Counted from the first letter of the stretch, positions 1-5,083 are shown. The stretch: 5,083 bases of DNA from an uncultured Bacilli bacterium (GCA_904502155.1 CAJGDV010000089.1:1-5083), one strand, 5' to 3'. The notes: generated by a model from the sequence alone, not told the origin. Program-made: numbers and translations.

Positions 1-1048
1 AGGTTATATAGCATTAGATAACGAATGTGAAGTTTATTCATTTAATGTAACAAATGGTACTAATACATATAAAAGTGAAGTTGATGCAACAGATTATATG
101 TTAGGGACACCAGGTAAAACAGAGAAAACATATGGTGAATATACTTTTGAAGCAACAATTTCATTTTTAGAATCATTGTACCCTTCACAATATGAAAAAA
201 TATCTGAAGCTTATTTCGTAAAAAATCTAGATATTCCAGGTAATGCTATTGAAATTAAAGATGCATCTTATTCAGGCAATAATAAAATACAATCATGGCT
301 TGTACCTGATGGTGAAAATTTTAAATTATATGTAGGATCAAATGAAAAAATATATATGAATCCTAATTCAGAAAGATTATTTTATAGTTTTTCTGCAACA
401 ACTTTAGATTTATCTAATTTATATAGTGATTATGTTATTAATTTTGAATCTGTATTTCAATATTCTGATGCAGCAAGTCTTGACGTAACACATTTTAATA
501 CTTCAAGTGCAACTAATATGTATAGTATGTTTGATTCAGTTGAATTAACAACTTTAGATTTATCAAGCTTTAATACATCAAATGTCACTAGCATGGCTAG
601 TATGTTTTGCTGGTCAGATTCTTTATTATCTTTAGATTTATCTAATTTTAATACATCAAATGTCACTAGTATGAGTCAAATGTTCTTACATGCAAGAGGA
701 TTAACAAGTTTAAATATCAGTTCTTTTGATACTAGTAAGGTTACAAATATGAGAGGTATGTTTTTAGGTTCTAGTATTGAAAATTTGGATTTAAAACATT
801 TTGATGTTTCAAATGTCGAGAATATGGAATCATTATTTGGTGGAGCTAATAATTTTGAAGGCCACATAAAAAATATTGATATATCAACATGGAACACATC
901 TAATGCTACTGATATGTCTAATATGTTTTCATATCAGGTAAATCTTGAAACAGTTAAAGTTGGAAGTGGTTGGAAAACATCACAAGCATCAACAACAAAT
1001 ATGTTTCAAGGTACACCAAAAGGTAGTAGTGTTATAGTTTCATCTTAA
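1..1048 (+). CDS. BspA-like (DUF285) repeat protein, 5'-truncated by the window
   Basis: The reading frame is open from position 2, so the gene starts upstream of the window; the Met at 98 is internal. About 348 residues are visible. The first 130 or so form a non-repetitive region ending in a cap-like stretch (WLVPDGENFKLY, then IYMNPNS). About eight units of 25-30 residues follow, with the pattern LDLSxFNTSxVTxMxxMF, which is the hallmark of the BspA-like/DUF285 leucine-rich repeats of bacterial surface proteins and lipoproteins. Known family members mediate adhesion or host contact; that role here is inference. The protein ends directly after the last degenerate repeat, with no LPxTG motif and no C-terminal membrane helix, so any signal peptide, lipobox or anchor must lie in the missing N-terminus. 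An intrinsic terminator overlaps the stop codon, making this the last gene of its transcript. Family assignment is confident; substrate and anchoring are unknown. Confidence 0.9.
   Translation, partial: GYIALDNECEVYSFNVTNGTNTYKSEVDATDYMLGTPGKTEKTYGEYTFEATISFLESLYPSQYEKISEAYFVKNLDIPGNAIEIKDASYSGNNKIQSWLVPDGENFKLYVGSNEKIYMNPNSERLFYSFSATTLDLSNLYSDYVINFESVFQYSDAASLDVTHFNTSSATNMYSMFDSVELTTLDLSSFNTSNVTSMASMFCWSDSLLSLDLSNFNTSNVTSMSQMFLHARGLTSLNISSFDTSKVTNMRGMFLGSSIENLDLKHFDVSNVENMESLFGGANNFEGHIKNIDISTWNTSNATDMSNMFSYQVNLETVKVGSGWKTSQASTTNMFQGTPKGSSVIVSS
404..1027 (+). repeat. Tandem DUF285/PARCEL-type coding repeats (about 8 units)
   Basis: In-frame units begin at about 404, 479, 554, 632, 710, 785, 875 and 953, mostly 75-78 nt apart; the sixth is longer at 90 nt. 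The third and fourth are nearly identical in DNA: a 23-nt block at 569-591 recurs at 647-669, offset 78 nt. Several units contain the imperfect palindrome TTAGATTTATCTAA, exact at 404-417 and 632-645. The last unit, from 953, is degenerate and keeps mainly the TTNMF end. DNA-level palindromy inside amphipathic repeats is what has been described for PARCEL elements of BspA-like genes. Confidence 0.8.
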
Positions 1049-1075
1049 AAGATAGATATCAATCTATCTTTTTTT
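1047..1075 (+). terminator. Intrinsic terminator of the BspA-like gene
   Basis: The 11-bp stem AAAAGATAGAT (1047-1057) pairs perfectly with ATCTATCTTTT (1062-1072) around a 4-nt loop ATCA, and runs straight into a T-tract (1069-1075). The stem begins within the TAA stop codon. Confidence 0.85.
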
Positions 1076-1143
1076 ATCAAAATATATATTTTTTTTATTT
1101 CATTTATAGAAACTGTTATGTTAAACATATCAATCAATATAAA

Positions 1144-1172
1144 TTGACTTTTTAAAAGATTTAATATATAAT
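1144..1172 (+). promoter_or_regulatory. Sigma-A type promoter for ylmH-murE
   Basis: TTGACT (1144-1149), a 17-nt spacer and TATAAT (1167-1172) differ from consensus at one position. Transcription should start at about 1179-1180, giving a leader of about 100 nt before the ylmH ATG. It lies between an upstream terminator and the first gene of the unit, as expected. Confidence 0.85.
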
Positions 1173-1177
1173 ACATT

Positions 1178-1268
1178 TACCAATTCGTTACGGGGATTTG
1201 GTATACAAGAAAATTTTTTTATAGAAATAAAATACTAAAGCCACACTAGTATTTTATTTTTTGTATAC
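1178..1268 (+). promoter_or_regulatory. Structured 5' leader of ylmH, candidate cis-regulatory RNA
   Basis: Three stems can be drawn. Stem A pairs TACCAA (1178-1183) with TTGGTA (1198-1203) around a 14-nt loop that contains TTACGGGGAT. Stem B is a 14-bp AT-rich hairpin (1224-1237 with 1247-1260) with the loop AAGCCACAC. Stem C pairs GTATACAA (1201-1208) with TTGTATAC (1261-1268), enclosing stem B and ending directly before the ribosome binding site. Stems A and C share bases 1201-1203, so they exclude each other, as in a two-state switch. I do not recognise a known riboswitch consensus: there are no T-box, preQ1, fluoride, SAM or purine core motifs. A ligand-sensing RNA, a protein-binding leader (YlmH itself has an S4 RNA-binding domain) or a DNA operator built on the repeated GTATAC are all possible. 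Pairing is read directly from sequence; function is inference. Confidence 0.5.
1224..1262 (+). terminator. Terminator-like hairpin inside the ylmH leader (possible attenuator)
   Basis: The stem GAAATAAAATACTA / TAGTATTTTATTTT (1224-1237 / 1247-1260, one G-U pair at its base) has a 9-nt loop and passes into TTTTTT at 1257-1262. It has the geometry of an intrinsic terminator but contains only one G-C pair besides the basal wobble, so it may be weak. It sits between the promoter and the ribosome binding site, where it would attenuate ylmH-murE transcription. Confidence 0.45.
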
Positions 1269-1274
1269 AGGAGA
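1269..1274 (+). promoter_or_regulatory. ylmH ribosome binding site
   Basis: AGGAGA lies 4 nt before the ATG at 1279 and decides the start. An in-frame TTG at 1261 lies upstream of this site and within the leader stem, and it has no Shine-Dalgarno sequence of its own. Confidence 0.85.
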
Positions 1275-1278
1275 ATTT

Positions 1279-2025
1279 ATGGAAATAAATAAAGGTGAAA
1301 TATTAAAAAGAATCATGGATAAAGAAGACAAAATAATAGTTTCTAATATCCTTGATAAATATATAAAATACAATAAAACAAATATTAGTACTTATACTAA
1401 TTTCTTAGATCAAAGAAGATTAAAACTAGTTGAAGATACATTAAAATATTTAAAAATAGATTATAATATATATATAAATAATGACTATTTAGAGAAAGCA
1501 ATTATTTATTTTGGTGAATACGAAGATTTTATAACTATTTATCAAATTGATGGTAAATTTGAACATAAAGACATTCTAGGAACCTTATTTTCACTAGGTT
1601 TAGATTATGATTTGATAGGTGACATTGTTGTTGAAGAAAATTATGCTTATTTTACATCTTTAACGAGATTAAATGATTTGATTGATAATAATTTTAATAT
1701 GATTAAAAATAAATATATAAAACCTAAAAAAGTAAATGAAATGATAATAACAAAAGATAAATTTAATAATTTTAATATTATAATATCTAGCATGAGGCTA
1801 GATTGTATTGTATCAAAACTTGCTAATTTAGGGCGAAATGATGCTGTTAAATATATTAACGATGGTTTTGTCTTATTGAATTATAAAGAATGTAAAAATA
1901 TTAAAAAGCAAGTTTTTGAAGGCGATATAATAAGCATTAGAAAAGTAGGAAAATTTAAAATAAGAAATGAGGAAAAAAAGACAAAAAAAGACAATATTAT
2001 ATTAAATATAAGTAAATATAATTAA
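1279..2025 (+). CDS. ylmH: YlmH-family S4 RNA-binding protein (RqcP2-like)
   Basis: This 248-residue protein matches the Firmicutes YlmH family along its length. The N-terminal part has the FLD signature (42-44). The central domain carries the family core F-x-HKDILGTLFSLGLDYDLIGDI (about 94-116). The C-terminal S4 RNA-binding domain spans about 170-228 (SSMRLDCIVSKLANLGR, then INDGFVLLN and EGDIISIRKVGKFKI), with a short Lys-rich tail. In Bacillus subtilis, YlmH is encoded in the ftsZ-divIVA division region and has been linked to ribosome-associated quality control, binding stalled 50S-peptidyl-tRNA complexes as a relative of RqcP. The protein is cytosolic with no membrane segment. The ATG at 1279 is chosen because AGGAGA stands just upstream; the longer TTG start at 1261 falls in the leader hairpin. 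murE follows after 31 nt with no terminator between, so the two genes are probably co-transcribed. The usual division-region neighbours sepF, ylmG and divIVA are not seen here. Confidence 0.9.
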   Translation: MEINKGEILKRIMDKEDKIIVSNILDKYIKYNKTNISTYTNFLDQRRLKLVEDTLKYLKIDYNIYINNDYLEKAIIYFGEYEDFITIYQIDGKFEHKDILGTLFSLGLDYDLIGDIVVEENYAYFTSLTRLNDLIDNNFNMIKNKYIKPKKVNEMIITKDKFNNFNIIISSMRLDCIVSKLANLGRNDAVKYINDGFVLLNYKECKNIKKQVFEGDIISIRKVGKFKIRNEEKKTKKDNIILNISKYN

Positions 2026-2045
2026 AAATGTGCTAAAATATAGAT

Positions 2046-2052
2046 AGGTGAT
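2046..2052 (+). promoter_or_regulatory. murE ribosome binding site
   Basis: AGGTGAT matches the anti-Shine-Dalgarno complement and stands 4 nt before the ATG at 2057. A GTG three codons upstream (2048) lies inside this site and is therefore not the likely start. Confidence 0.8.
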
Positions 2053-2056
2053 TAAA

Positions 2057-3406
2057 ATGATTAATATTAAAGCAGATTCAAGAAAAGTTAAACCAGGAGA
2101 TACATTTGTTGCTTTAAGAGGTATTTCAAGTGATGGTCATGAATATATTGATAAAGCAATTAGTTTAGGTGCTACTAAACTAGTTGTAATGGATGAAGGA
2201 AATTATAGTATTCCATATGAAATTGTTCCAGATACTCGTGAATATTTAAATAATTATTTAAAAGAAAATTACAATAAATACTTAGAAGAAATGACAATAA
2301 TTGGATTTACTGGAACTAACGGTAAAACAACAAGTGCCTTTTTATTACAAGATGCCTTAAATAAACTTGGTATTAAATGTGGTTATATTGGTACAATAGG
2401 ATATTATTTAGGTGAAAAAGTTAGTGATTTACCAAATACTAGTCCTGATGTTTGTGATATGTATGAACTTTTAATAAATGCTTATGATAATGGTTATAAA
2501 TTTATGGCAATTGAAGCATCAAGTCAAGGATTAGATATGGGAAGATTAGATAATATACCATTTGATTATGCTGTATTCACAAATCTTACTCAAGATCATT
2601 TAGATTATCATAAAACAATGGAAAACTATGCATTAGCTAAAACATCATTATTTAAAAAATTAAAACCAAATGGTGTAGCTATGTTAAATTATGATGATGA
2701 ATATAATAAATATTATATTTCTAATAATACAAAATATTATGGTTTTAAAGGCGGAGATTATAAAGTATCAAATGTTGAATATTCAAATTTAGGTACTAAA
2801 TTTGAATTAAATGGAACTACATATAATTCACCACTTTTAGGAGATTATAATGTTTATAATTTAGCAAGTGTTATTGCTATATTAAGAGAAATGAATATTA
2901 AACAAGAAGATATTATGAATGTAACTAAAAATCTTTCCCATCCAGCTGGAAGAATGGATTTAGTAGCATATAATGATAATTCTATTTTAATAGATTATGC
3001 CCATACACCAGATGCTATTAGTAAAGTAATTGATACTGTTAAAAAGGTATGTAAAAATAATATATATGTTGTATTTGGATGTACAGGTTCTAGAGATAAA
3101 ACAAAAAGACCTATAATGACAAATATTGTTTTATCAAATGTAAAAAAAGCTGTAATTACAATGGACGATCCACATGATGAAGATCCTATGATGGTTGTAG
3201 AAGATATGCTTGAAGGTAATAAACTAGATAATTATGAAGTTATAATAAATAGAAAAGAAGCTATTAGAAAAGGAATTTCATATTTAGAACATAATGATAT
3301 TTTACTAGTTTTAGGTAAAGGACATGAAAGTGTAATTATTATTGGAAAAGATAGAATTCCATTTAATGATAAAGAAGCTGTATTAGAAATTATAGAGGAA
3401 CAATAA
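2057..3406 (+). CDS. murE: UDP-N-acetylmuramoyl-tripeptide synthetase (MurE ligase)
   Basis: MurE is the cytosolic ATP-dependent ligase that adds the third amino acid (L-Lys or meso-diaminopimelate) to UDP-MurNAc-L-Ala-D-Glu in peptidoglycan synthesis. The 449-residue product shows, in order, the N-terminal substrate-binding motif DSRKVKPGDTFVALRG (about 7-22), the P-loop TGTNGKTT (85-92), EASSQGL (153-159), NLTQDHLDYH (176-185), the lysine of ALAKTSLF that is carbamylated in the family (K195), GDYNVYNL (262-269), GRMD (298-301), IDYAHTPD (312-319), FGCTGSRDKTKRP (340-352) and GKGHE (420-424). The specificity loop reads DDPHDEDP (370-377) rather than the DNPR of meso-diaminopimelate enzymes, so I leave the third residue unassigned. 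The N-terminus begins almost directly at the first motif, about 25 residues shorter than usual; a TAG at 2045 in the same frame rules out extension. It follows ylmH by 31 nt, and a terminator overlaps its stop. Confidence 0.95.
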   Translation: MINIKADSRKVKPGDTFVALRGISSDGHEYIDKAISLGATKLVVMDEGNYSIPYEIVPDTREYLNNYLKENYNKYLEEMTIIGFTGTNGKTTSAFLLQDALNKLGIKCGYIGTIGYYLGEKVSDLPNTSPDVCDMYELLINAYDNGYKFMAIEASSQGLDMGRLDNIPFDYAVFTNLTQDHLDYHKTMENYALAKTSLFKKLKPNGVAMLNYDDEYNKYYISNNTKYYGFKGGDYKVSNVEYSNLGTKFELNGTTYNSPLLGDYNVYNLASVIAILREMNIKQEDIMNVTKNLSHPAGRMDLVAYNDNSILIDYAHTPDAISKVIDTVKKVCKNNIYVVFGCTGSRDKTKRPIMTNIVLSNVKKAVITMDDPHDEDPMMVVEDMLEGNKLDNYEVIINRKEAIRKGISYLEHNDILLVLGKGHESVIIIGKDRIPFNDKEAVLEIIEEQ

Positions 3407-3418
3407 TAGTTCCTTTTT
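3394..3418 (+). terminator. Intrinsic terminator of the ylmH-murE unit
   Basis: AGGAAC (3396-3401) pairs with GTTCCT (3409-3414), extendable by one G-U and one A-U pair, around the loop AATAATA, and runs into TTTTT (3414-3418). The murE stop codon sits in the hairpin loop. Confidence 0.8.
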
Positions 3419-3421
3419 AAT

Positions 3422-3449
3422 TTGCCTTTTTTGTTTATTAATGTATAAT
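3422..3449 (+). promoter_or_regulatory. Probable promoter for the HExxH gene pair
   Basis: A perfect TATAAT (3444-3449) stands 16 nt after TTGCCT (3422-3427), a 4-of-6 match to the -35 consensus. It follows the murE terminator directly and gives a leader of under 20 nt. The 13-nt string ATTAATGTATAAT ending in this -10 recurs at 4712-4724 before trpS. Confidence 0.65.
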
Positions 3450-3473
3450 ATACACTGAAAAAGAGGGGATAAC

Positions 3474-4097
3474 ATGAACTCAAAACTATTATTAATAGAT
3501 TTAATTAAAAACCAAAAAAATTTAAATGAAGAATTCATAAAACAATATGTTAAAGAATATATTGATAAATACAATTTACAAAAATATTTAGATGATGTAT
3601 TAGTTGATAATTCATTAACACTATATTGTGGTTACTGTGAAAATTATGATGGAAAACAAATAATTTTTGTTGATCCAACATATGTTACACAAGATATTTT
3701 AAGACGACGTTTATTTGAATTTATGAGAGAAGCTGATGGAGATATTGAATTATGTCAAATATATGCTAATTTAGAATTACTTTCATATCTTACACATGAA
3801 CTTGTTCATGTAAGACAACGAGCTATTATGGATAATTCTAATGGTAAAATAGCAAGAGCCTTAAAAGAAAGCGAATCATTAATGCTTAGTGATCCTAATT
3901 ATTATATTGATAATGAAGTTCATGATAGTTATTTAATGGAATACAATGCTAATTTTGATGGTTTTTATGAAACTTACAAATATTTAGATTTTTTAAATGA
4001 TAAATATAAAATTATGGTTTTAAAAGATTTCATAAATTTAGCAATATCTAAAGAACATAAATTAGAATCTGATTACAATGTTCATTATGGCATATAA
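3474..4097 (+). CDS. Putative cytosolic zinc metallopeptidase-like protein, HExxH paralogue A
   Basis: I do not recognise this 207-residue protein as a named family. It has no signal peptide or membrane segment. The central helix carries HELVH (H108, E109, H112) in the context LTHELVHVRQ, the standard zinc-metallopeptidase signature. Further on is HDSYLMEYNA (150-159), where E156, 44 residues after H112, is a candidate third zinc ligand. A short strand before the helix (GKQIIFVD, 60-67) could be the substrate-binding edge strand. A CGYC pair (C52, C55) lies just before it. The start is supported by AGAGGGG ending 5 nt before the ATG. The next gene overlaps its 3' end by 20 nt and encodes the same motif set at nearly the same spacing, so the two are probably tandem paralogues. 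Peptidase activity is inferred from the motif alone; substrate and partner are unknown. Confidence 0.75.
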   Translation: MNSKLLLIDLIKNQKNLNEEFIKQYVKEYIDKYNLQKYLDDVLVDNSLTLYCGYCENYDGKQIIFVDPTYVTQDILRRRLFEFMREADGDIELCQIYANLELLSYLTHELVHVRQRAIMDNSNGKIARALKESESLMLSDPNYYIDNEVHDSYLMEYNANFDGFYETYKYLDFLNDKYKIMVLKDFINLAISKEHKLESDYNVHYGI

Positions 4098-4698
4098 TAC
4101 TGAGTTATTAGATTTTGCTTTAGATATTGTTAATAAACTAAATTTAAATGAATATTTATATAATTTTAAAATTGATAATAATATGAATCCATTAGGTTCA
4201 TATAATAGATATAAAAAATTATTAAAAATTAATTTGGAAAAAATTAAAAATGAATATGAAAATTTTGATTTTGGTCTAAAATTTATTTTATTTCATGAAT
4301 TAGCACATATAGAACAAATAAAACAAATTAATGAAACTAATCATTATATGAATAATATTTTAAATGATTGTATGATTAAGAAAACAGAAAAAGATATTGA
4401 AATTTATCAAAAATATCATGATTATTATATTCATGAACATAATGCTACGATGAGATCATTTATATTATTAATTGAAACATGCTCTTCTAAAGAGGAAATG
4501 AATTATATCATTATAAAATTAAAAGAATATTTAGAAGATATATATAAAAATGAAGCACCAATTGAAATTGTGGAAAAATTAAAAAATAAACACTATATTT
4601 TTGATAAAGAATTATCAAATGATGAGAAAATAATGTATGGATTATCTAATCCTGATATTAAATGTTTTATAAAAAAATATGCTATTGACAACGAATAA
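4078..4698 (+). CDS. Putative cytosolic zinc metallopeptidase-like protein, HExxH paralogue B
   Basis: This 206-residue, Lys/Asn/Ile-rich protein of no family I can name has HELAH (H73, E74, H77) in FHELAHIEQ. HDYYIHEHNA follows (114-123), placing candidate zinc ligand E120 43 residues after H77, against 44 in the preceding gene. The stretch before the helix (GSYNRYKKLLKIN) lines up with the same region of paralogue A but lacks its CxxC pair. Its C-terminal tail is longer. It has no signal peptide or membrane helix. The start at 4078 overlaps the preceding gene by 20 nt; a second in-frame ATG at 4087 (MAYNTELL) is equally plausible, and neither has a strong Shine-Dalgarno sequence, which fits translational coupling. 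No terminator follows: the trpS promoter begins within its last codons, so its transcript can run into the T-box leader, whose terminator may then end it. Confidence 0.75.
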   Translation: MFIMAYNTELLDFALDIVNKLNLNEYLYNFKIDNNMNPLGSYNRYKKLLKINLEKIKNEYENFDFGLKFILFHELAHIEQIKQINETNHYMNNILNDCMIKKTEKDIEIYQKYHDYYIHEHNATMRSFILLIETCSSKEEMNYIIIKLKEYLEDIYKNEAPIEIVEKLKNKHYIFDKELSNDEKIMYGLSNPDIKCFIKKYAIDNE

Positions 4699-4713
4699 TT
4701 TTGGAATTATAAT
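4685..4713 (+). promoter_or_regulatory. Consensus promoter for the trpS T-box transcript
   Basis: TTGACA (4685-4690), a 17-nt spacer and TATAAT (4708-4713) match the sigma-A consensus perfectly. The -35 box is built from the last sense codons of the upstream gene. The predicted start at about 4720 lies just before Stem I of the T-box. A second TATAAT at 4719-4724 has no good -35 at proper distance and would start transcription at the base of Stem I. Confidence 0.85.
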
Positions 4714-4724
4714 TAATGTATAAT

Positions 4725-4940
4725 CGCTGATTTGGAGTAAGTAGGTTATTTTATCCTTTATAGAGAGCTAGTGTTAGGTGGAAACTAGTAAGAGAAAAAT
4801 AATTGAATGGGCCAATGAGAGAGTTCCAGAAATTATAGTATGGAACTACGGAACCTAATCCGTTATGTTTGGACTATATGATAGTATAGGTGGCATAAAC
4901 AAGATTTTTAAACTTGTCCTATTTTAGGATAAGTTTTTTT
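4725..4940 (+). promoter_or_regulatory. T-box riboswitch (tRNA-Trp sensing) of trpS
   Basis: T-box leaders bind a specific tRNA; uncharged tRNA stabilises an antiterminator and allows expression. Stem I closes with UUGG (4732-4735) against CCAA (4812-4815). Then come the S-turn AGUA (4736-4739), a middle helix (4746-4752 with 4796-4802), and a distal GAGAG-CUAGU / ACUAG hairpin (4768-4772 with 4784-4788). The 3' side of the specifier loop reads GAA-UGG-G, giving the Trp specifier codon UGG at 4808-4810. Further helices pair 4822-4828 with 4841-4847, 4848-4851 with 4860-4863, and 4873-4877 with 4881-4885. The antiterminator pairs AUAGG (4886-4890) with CCUAU (4918-4922) and ACAAG (4899-4903) with CUUGU (4913-4917), leaving the bulge UGGCAUAA (4891-4898). 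UGGC is complementary to GCCA, the 3' end of a tRNA with a G discriminator as in bacterial tRNA(Trp). The trpS gene downstream agrees. Confidence 0.95.
4910..4940 (+). terminator. T-box regulated intrinsic terminator
   Basis: AACTTGTCCTA (4911-4921) pairs with TAGGATAAGTT (4925-4935), with one G-U pair, around a TTT loop, followed by a T-tract to 4940. It uses 4913-4922, the 3' arm of the antiterminator, so the two structures are mutually exclusive. Confidence 0.9.
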
Positions 4941-4977
4941 AATTATATTAGCGATGATAATTAGAAAGAGGTAGAAC

Positions 4978-5083
4978 ATGAAGAGATTATTAACAGGTAT
5001 TAAACCTAGTGGTGAATTAACACTTGGTAATTATATTGGTGCAATTAAACAAATGGTAGCAGAACAAGATAATTACGAAACAT
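4978..5083 (+). CDS. trpS: Tryptophanyl-tRNA synthetase, N-terminal 35 codons (3'-truncated by the window)
   Basis: The visible residues read MKRLLTGIKPSGELTLGNY, then IGAIKQMV. This is the class I N-terminus of bacterial TrpRS, in which PSGxLTLGNYIGA carries the HIGH-like ATP-binding signature (TLGN). The enzyme charges tRNA(Trp) with tryptophan in the cytosol. AAGAGG (4966-4971) ends 6 nt before the ATG and supports this start. The UGG specifier and UGGC bulge of the upstream T-box independently point to tryptophan, so expression should rise when uncharged tRNA(Trp) accumulates. The KMSKS loop and the rest of the protein lie outside the window, so integrity cannot be judged. Confidence 0.95.
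   Translation, partial: MKRLLTGIKPSGELTLGNYIGAIKQMVAEQDNYET

Noticed and set aside
457..897. Two minus-strand open frames (457-666 and 676-897) antisense to the BspA-like gene
   Set aside because: They lie wholly inside the repeat array with no ribosome binding site or promoter seen; they are by-products of the palindromic repeats, noted as such in the findings.
1198..1224. Short leader peptide starting TTG in the ylmH leader
   Set aside because: Only eight codons, with the G-run too close to serve as a ribosome binding site, and no meaningful residue run for attenuation.
1261..1278. TTG start for ylmH six codons upstream of the ATG
   Set aside because: It is inside the leader stem and the T-tract edge, upstream of the AGGAGA site that serves the ATG at 1279.
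2031..2039. Extended -10-like TGCTAAAAT between ylmH and murE
   Set aside because: No -35 match at proper distance, and transcription would begin at the murE ribosome binding site; common by chance in such AT-rich DNA.
3232..3574. Overlapping minus-strand open frames across the murE end and the start of the next gene
   Set aside because: They cross a convincing + strand terminator, promoter and two real genes, overlap one another, and have low-complexity products; they are shadows.
1..5083. Mycoplasma-type genetic code (TGA read as Trp)
   Set aside because: All frames are continuous without TGA, Trp appears as TGG, the T-box specifier is UGG, and the organism makes peptidoglycan; code 11 fits.
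1..5083. CRISPR arrays, tRNA or rRNA genes, insertion sequences
   Set aside because: The only direct repeats are in-frame coding repeats; no spacer-repeat pattern, tRNA cloverleaf, transposase or terminal inverted repeats were seen.

Overview
The window is strongly AT-rich, uses the standard bacterial code (Trp is read from TGG, every complete gene ends in TAA, and no TGA interrupts a frame), and carries every gene on the + strand. A peptidoglycan ligase (murE), ylmH, a tRNA(Trp)-type T-box leader on trpS and a BspA-like/DUF285 repeat protein together suggest a low-GC Bacillota of the Bacilli or an allied lineage, such as uncultivated gut Bacilli close to Erysipelotrichales/RF39. It has a cell wall and is not a code-4 mollicute. 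The lineage is an inference from gene content and composition, not a phylogenetic result.

Layout. (a) Positions 1-1048 hold the 3' part of a BspA-like repeat protein, probably surface-exposed, closed by an intrinsic terminator that overlaps its stop codon. (b) Positions 1144-3418 form a self-contained transcription unit: a near-consensus promoter, a structured leader of about 100 nt with a terminator-like hairpin, ylmH (RNA-binding S4 protein linked to ribosome quality control and division), murE (muramyl-peptide ligase), and a terminator that again overlaps the stop codon. (c) Positions 3422-4698 form a second unit: promoter and two overlapping genes for small cytosolic proteins, each with an HExxH motif and a matching downstream HDxYxxExNA motif. 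They look like tandem diverged paralogues of a putative zinc metallopeptidase family that I cannot name. (d) A fully consensus promoter (TTGACA-17-TATAAT) begins inside the last codons of the second of these genes and drives a T-box leader with a UGG specifier, a UGGC acceptor-pairing bulge and mutually exclusive antiterminator and terminator. It ends in the first 35 codons of trpS, which runs off the window.

How the genes work together. ylmH and murE are probably co-transcribed and come from the division/cell-wall neighbourhood of Firmicutes. trpS is controlled by uncharged tRNA(Trp). The two HExxH genes are translationally coupled and probably act together or redundantly; nothing nearby identifies their substrate. 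The least explained elements are the metallopeptidase-like pair and the ylmH leader.
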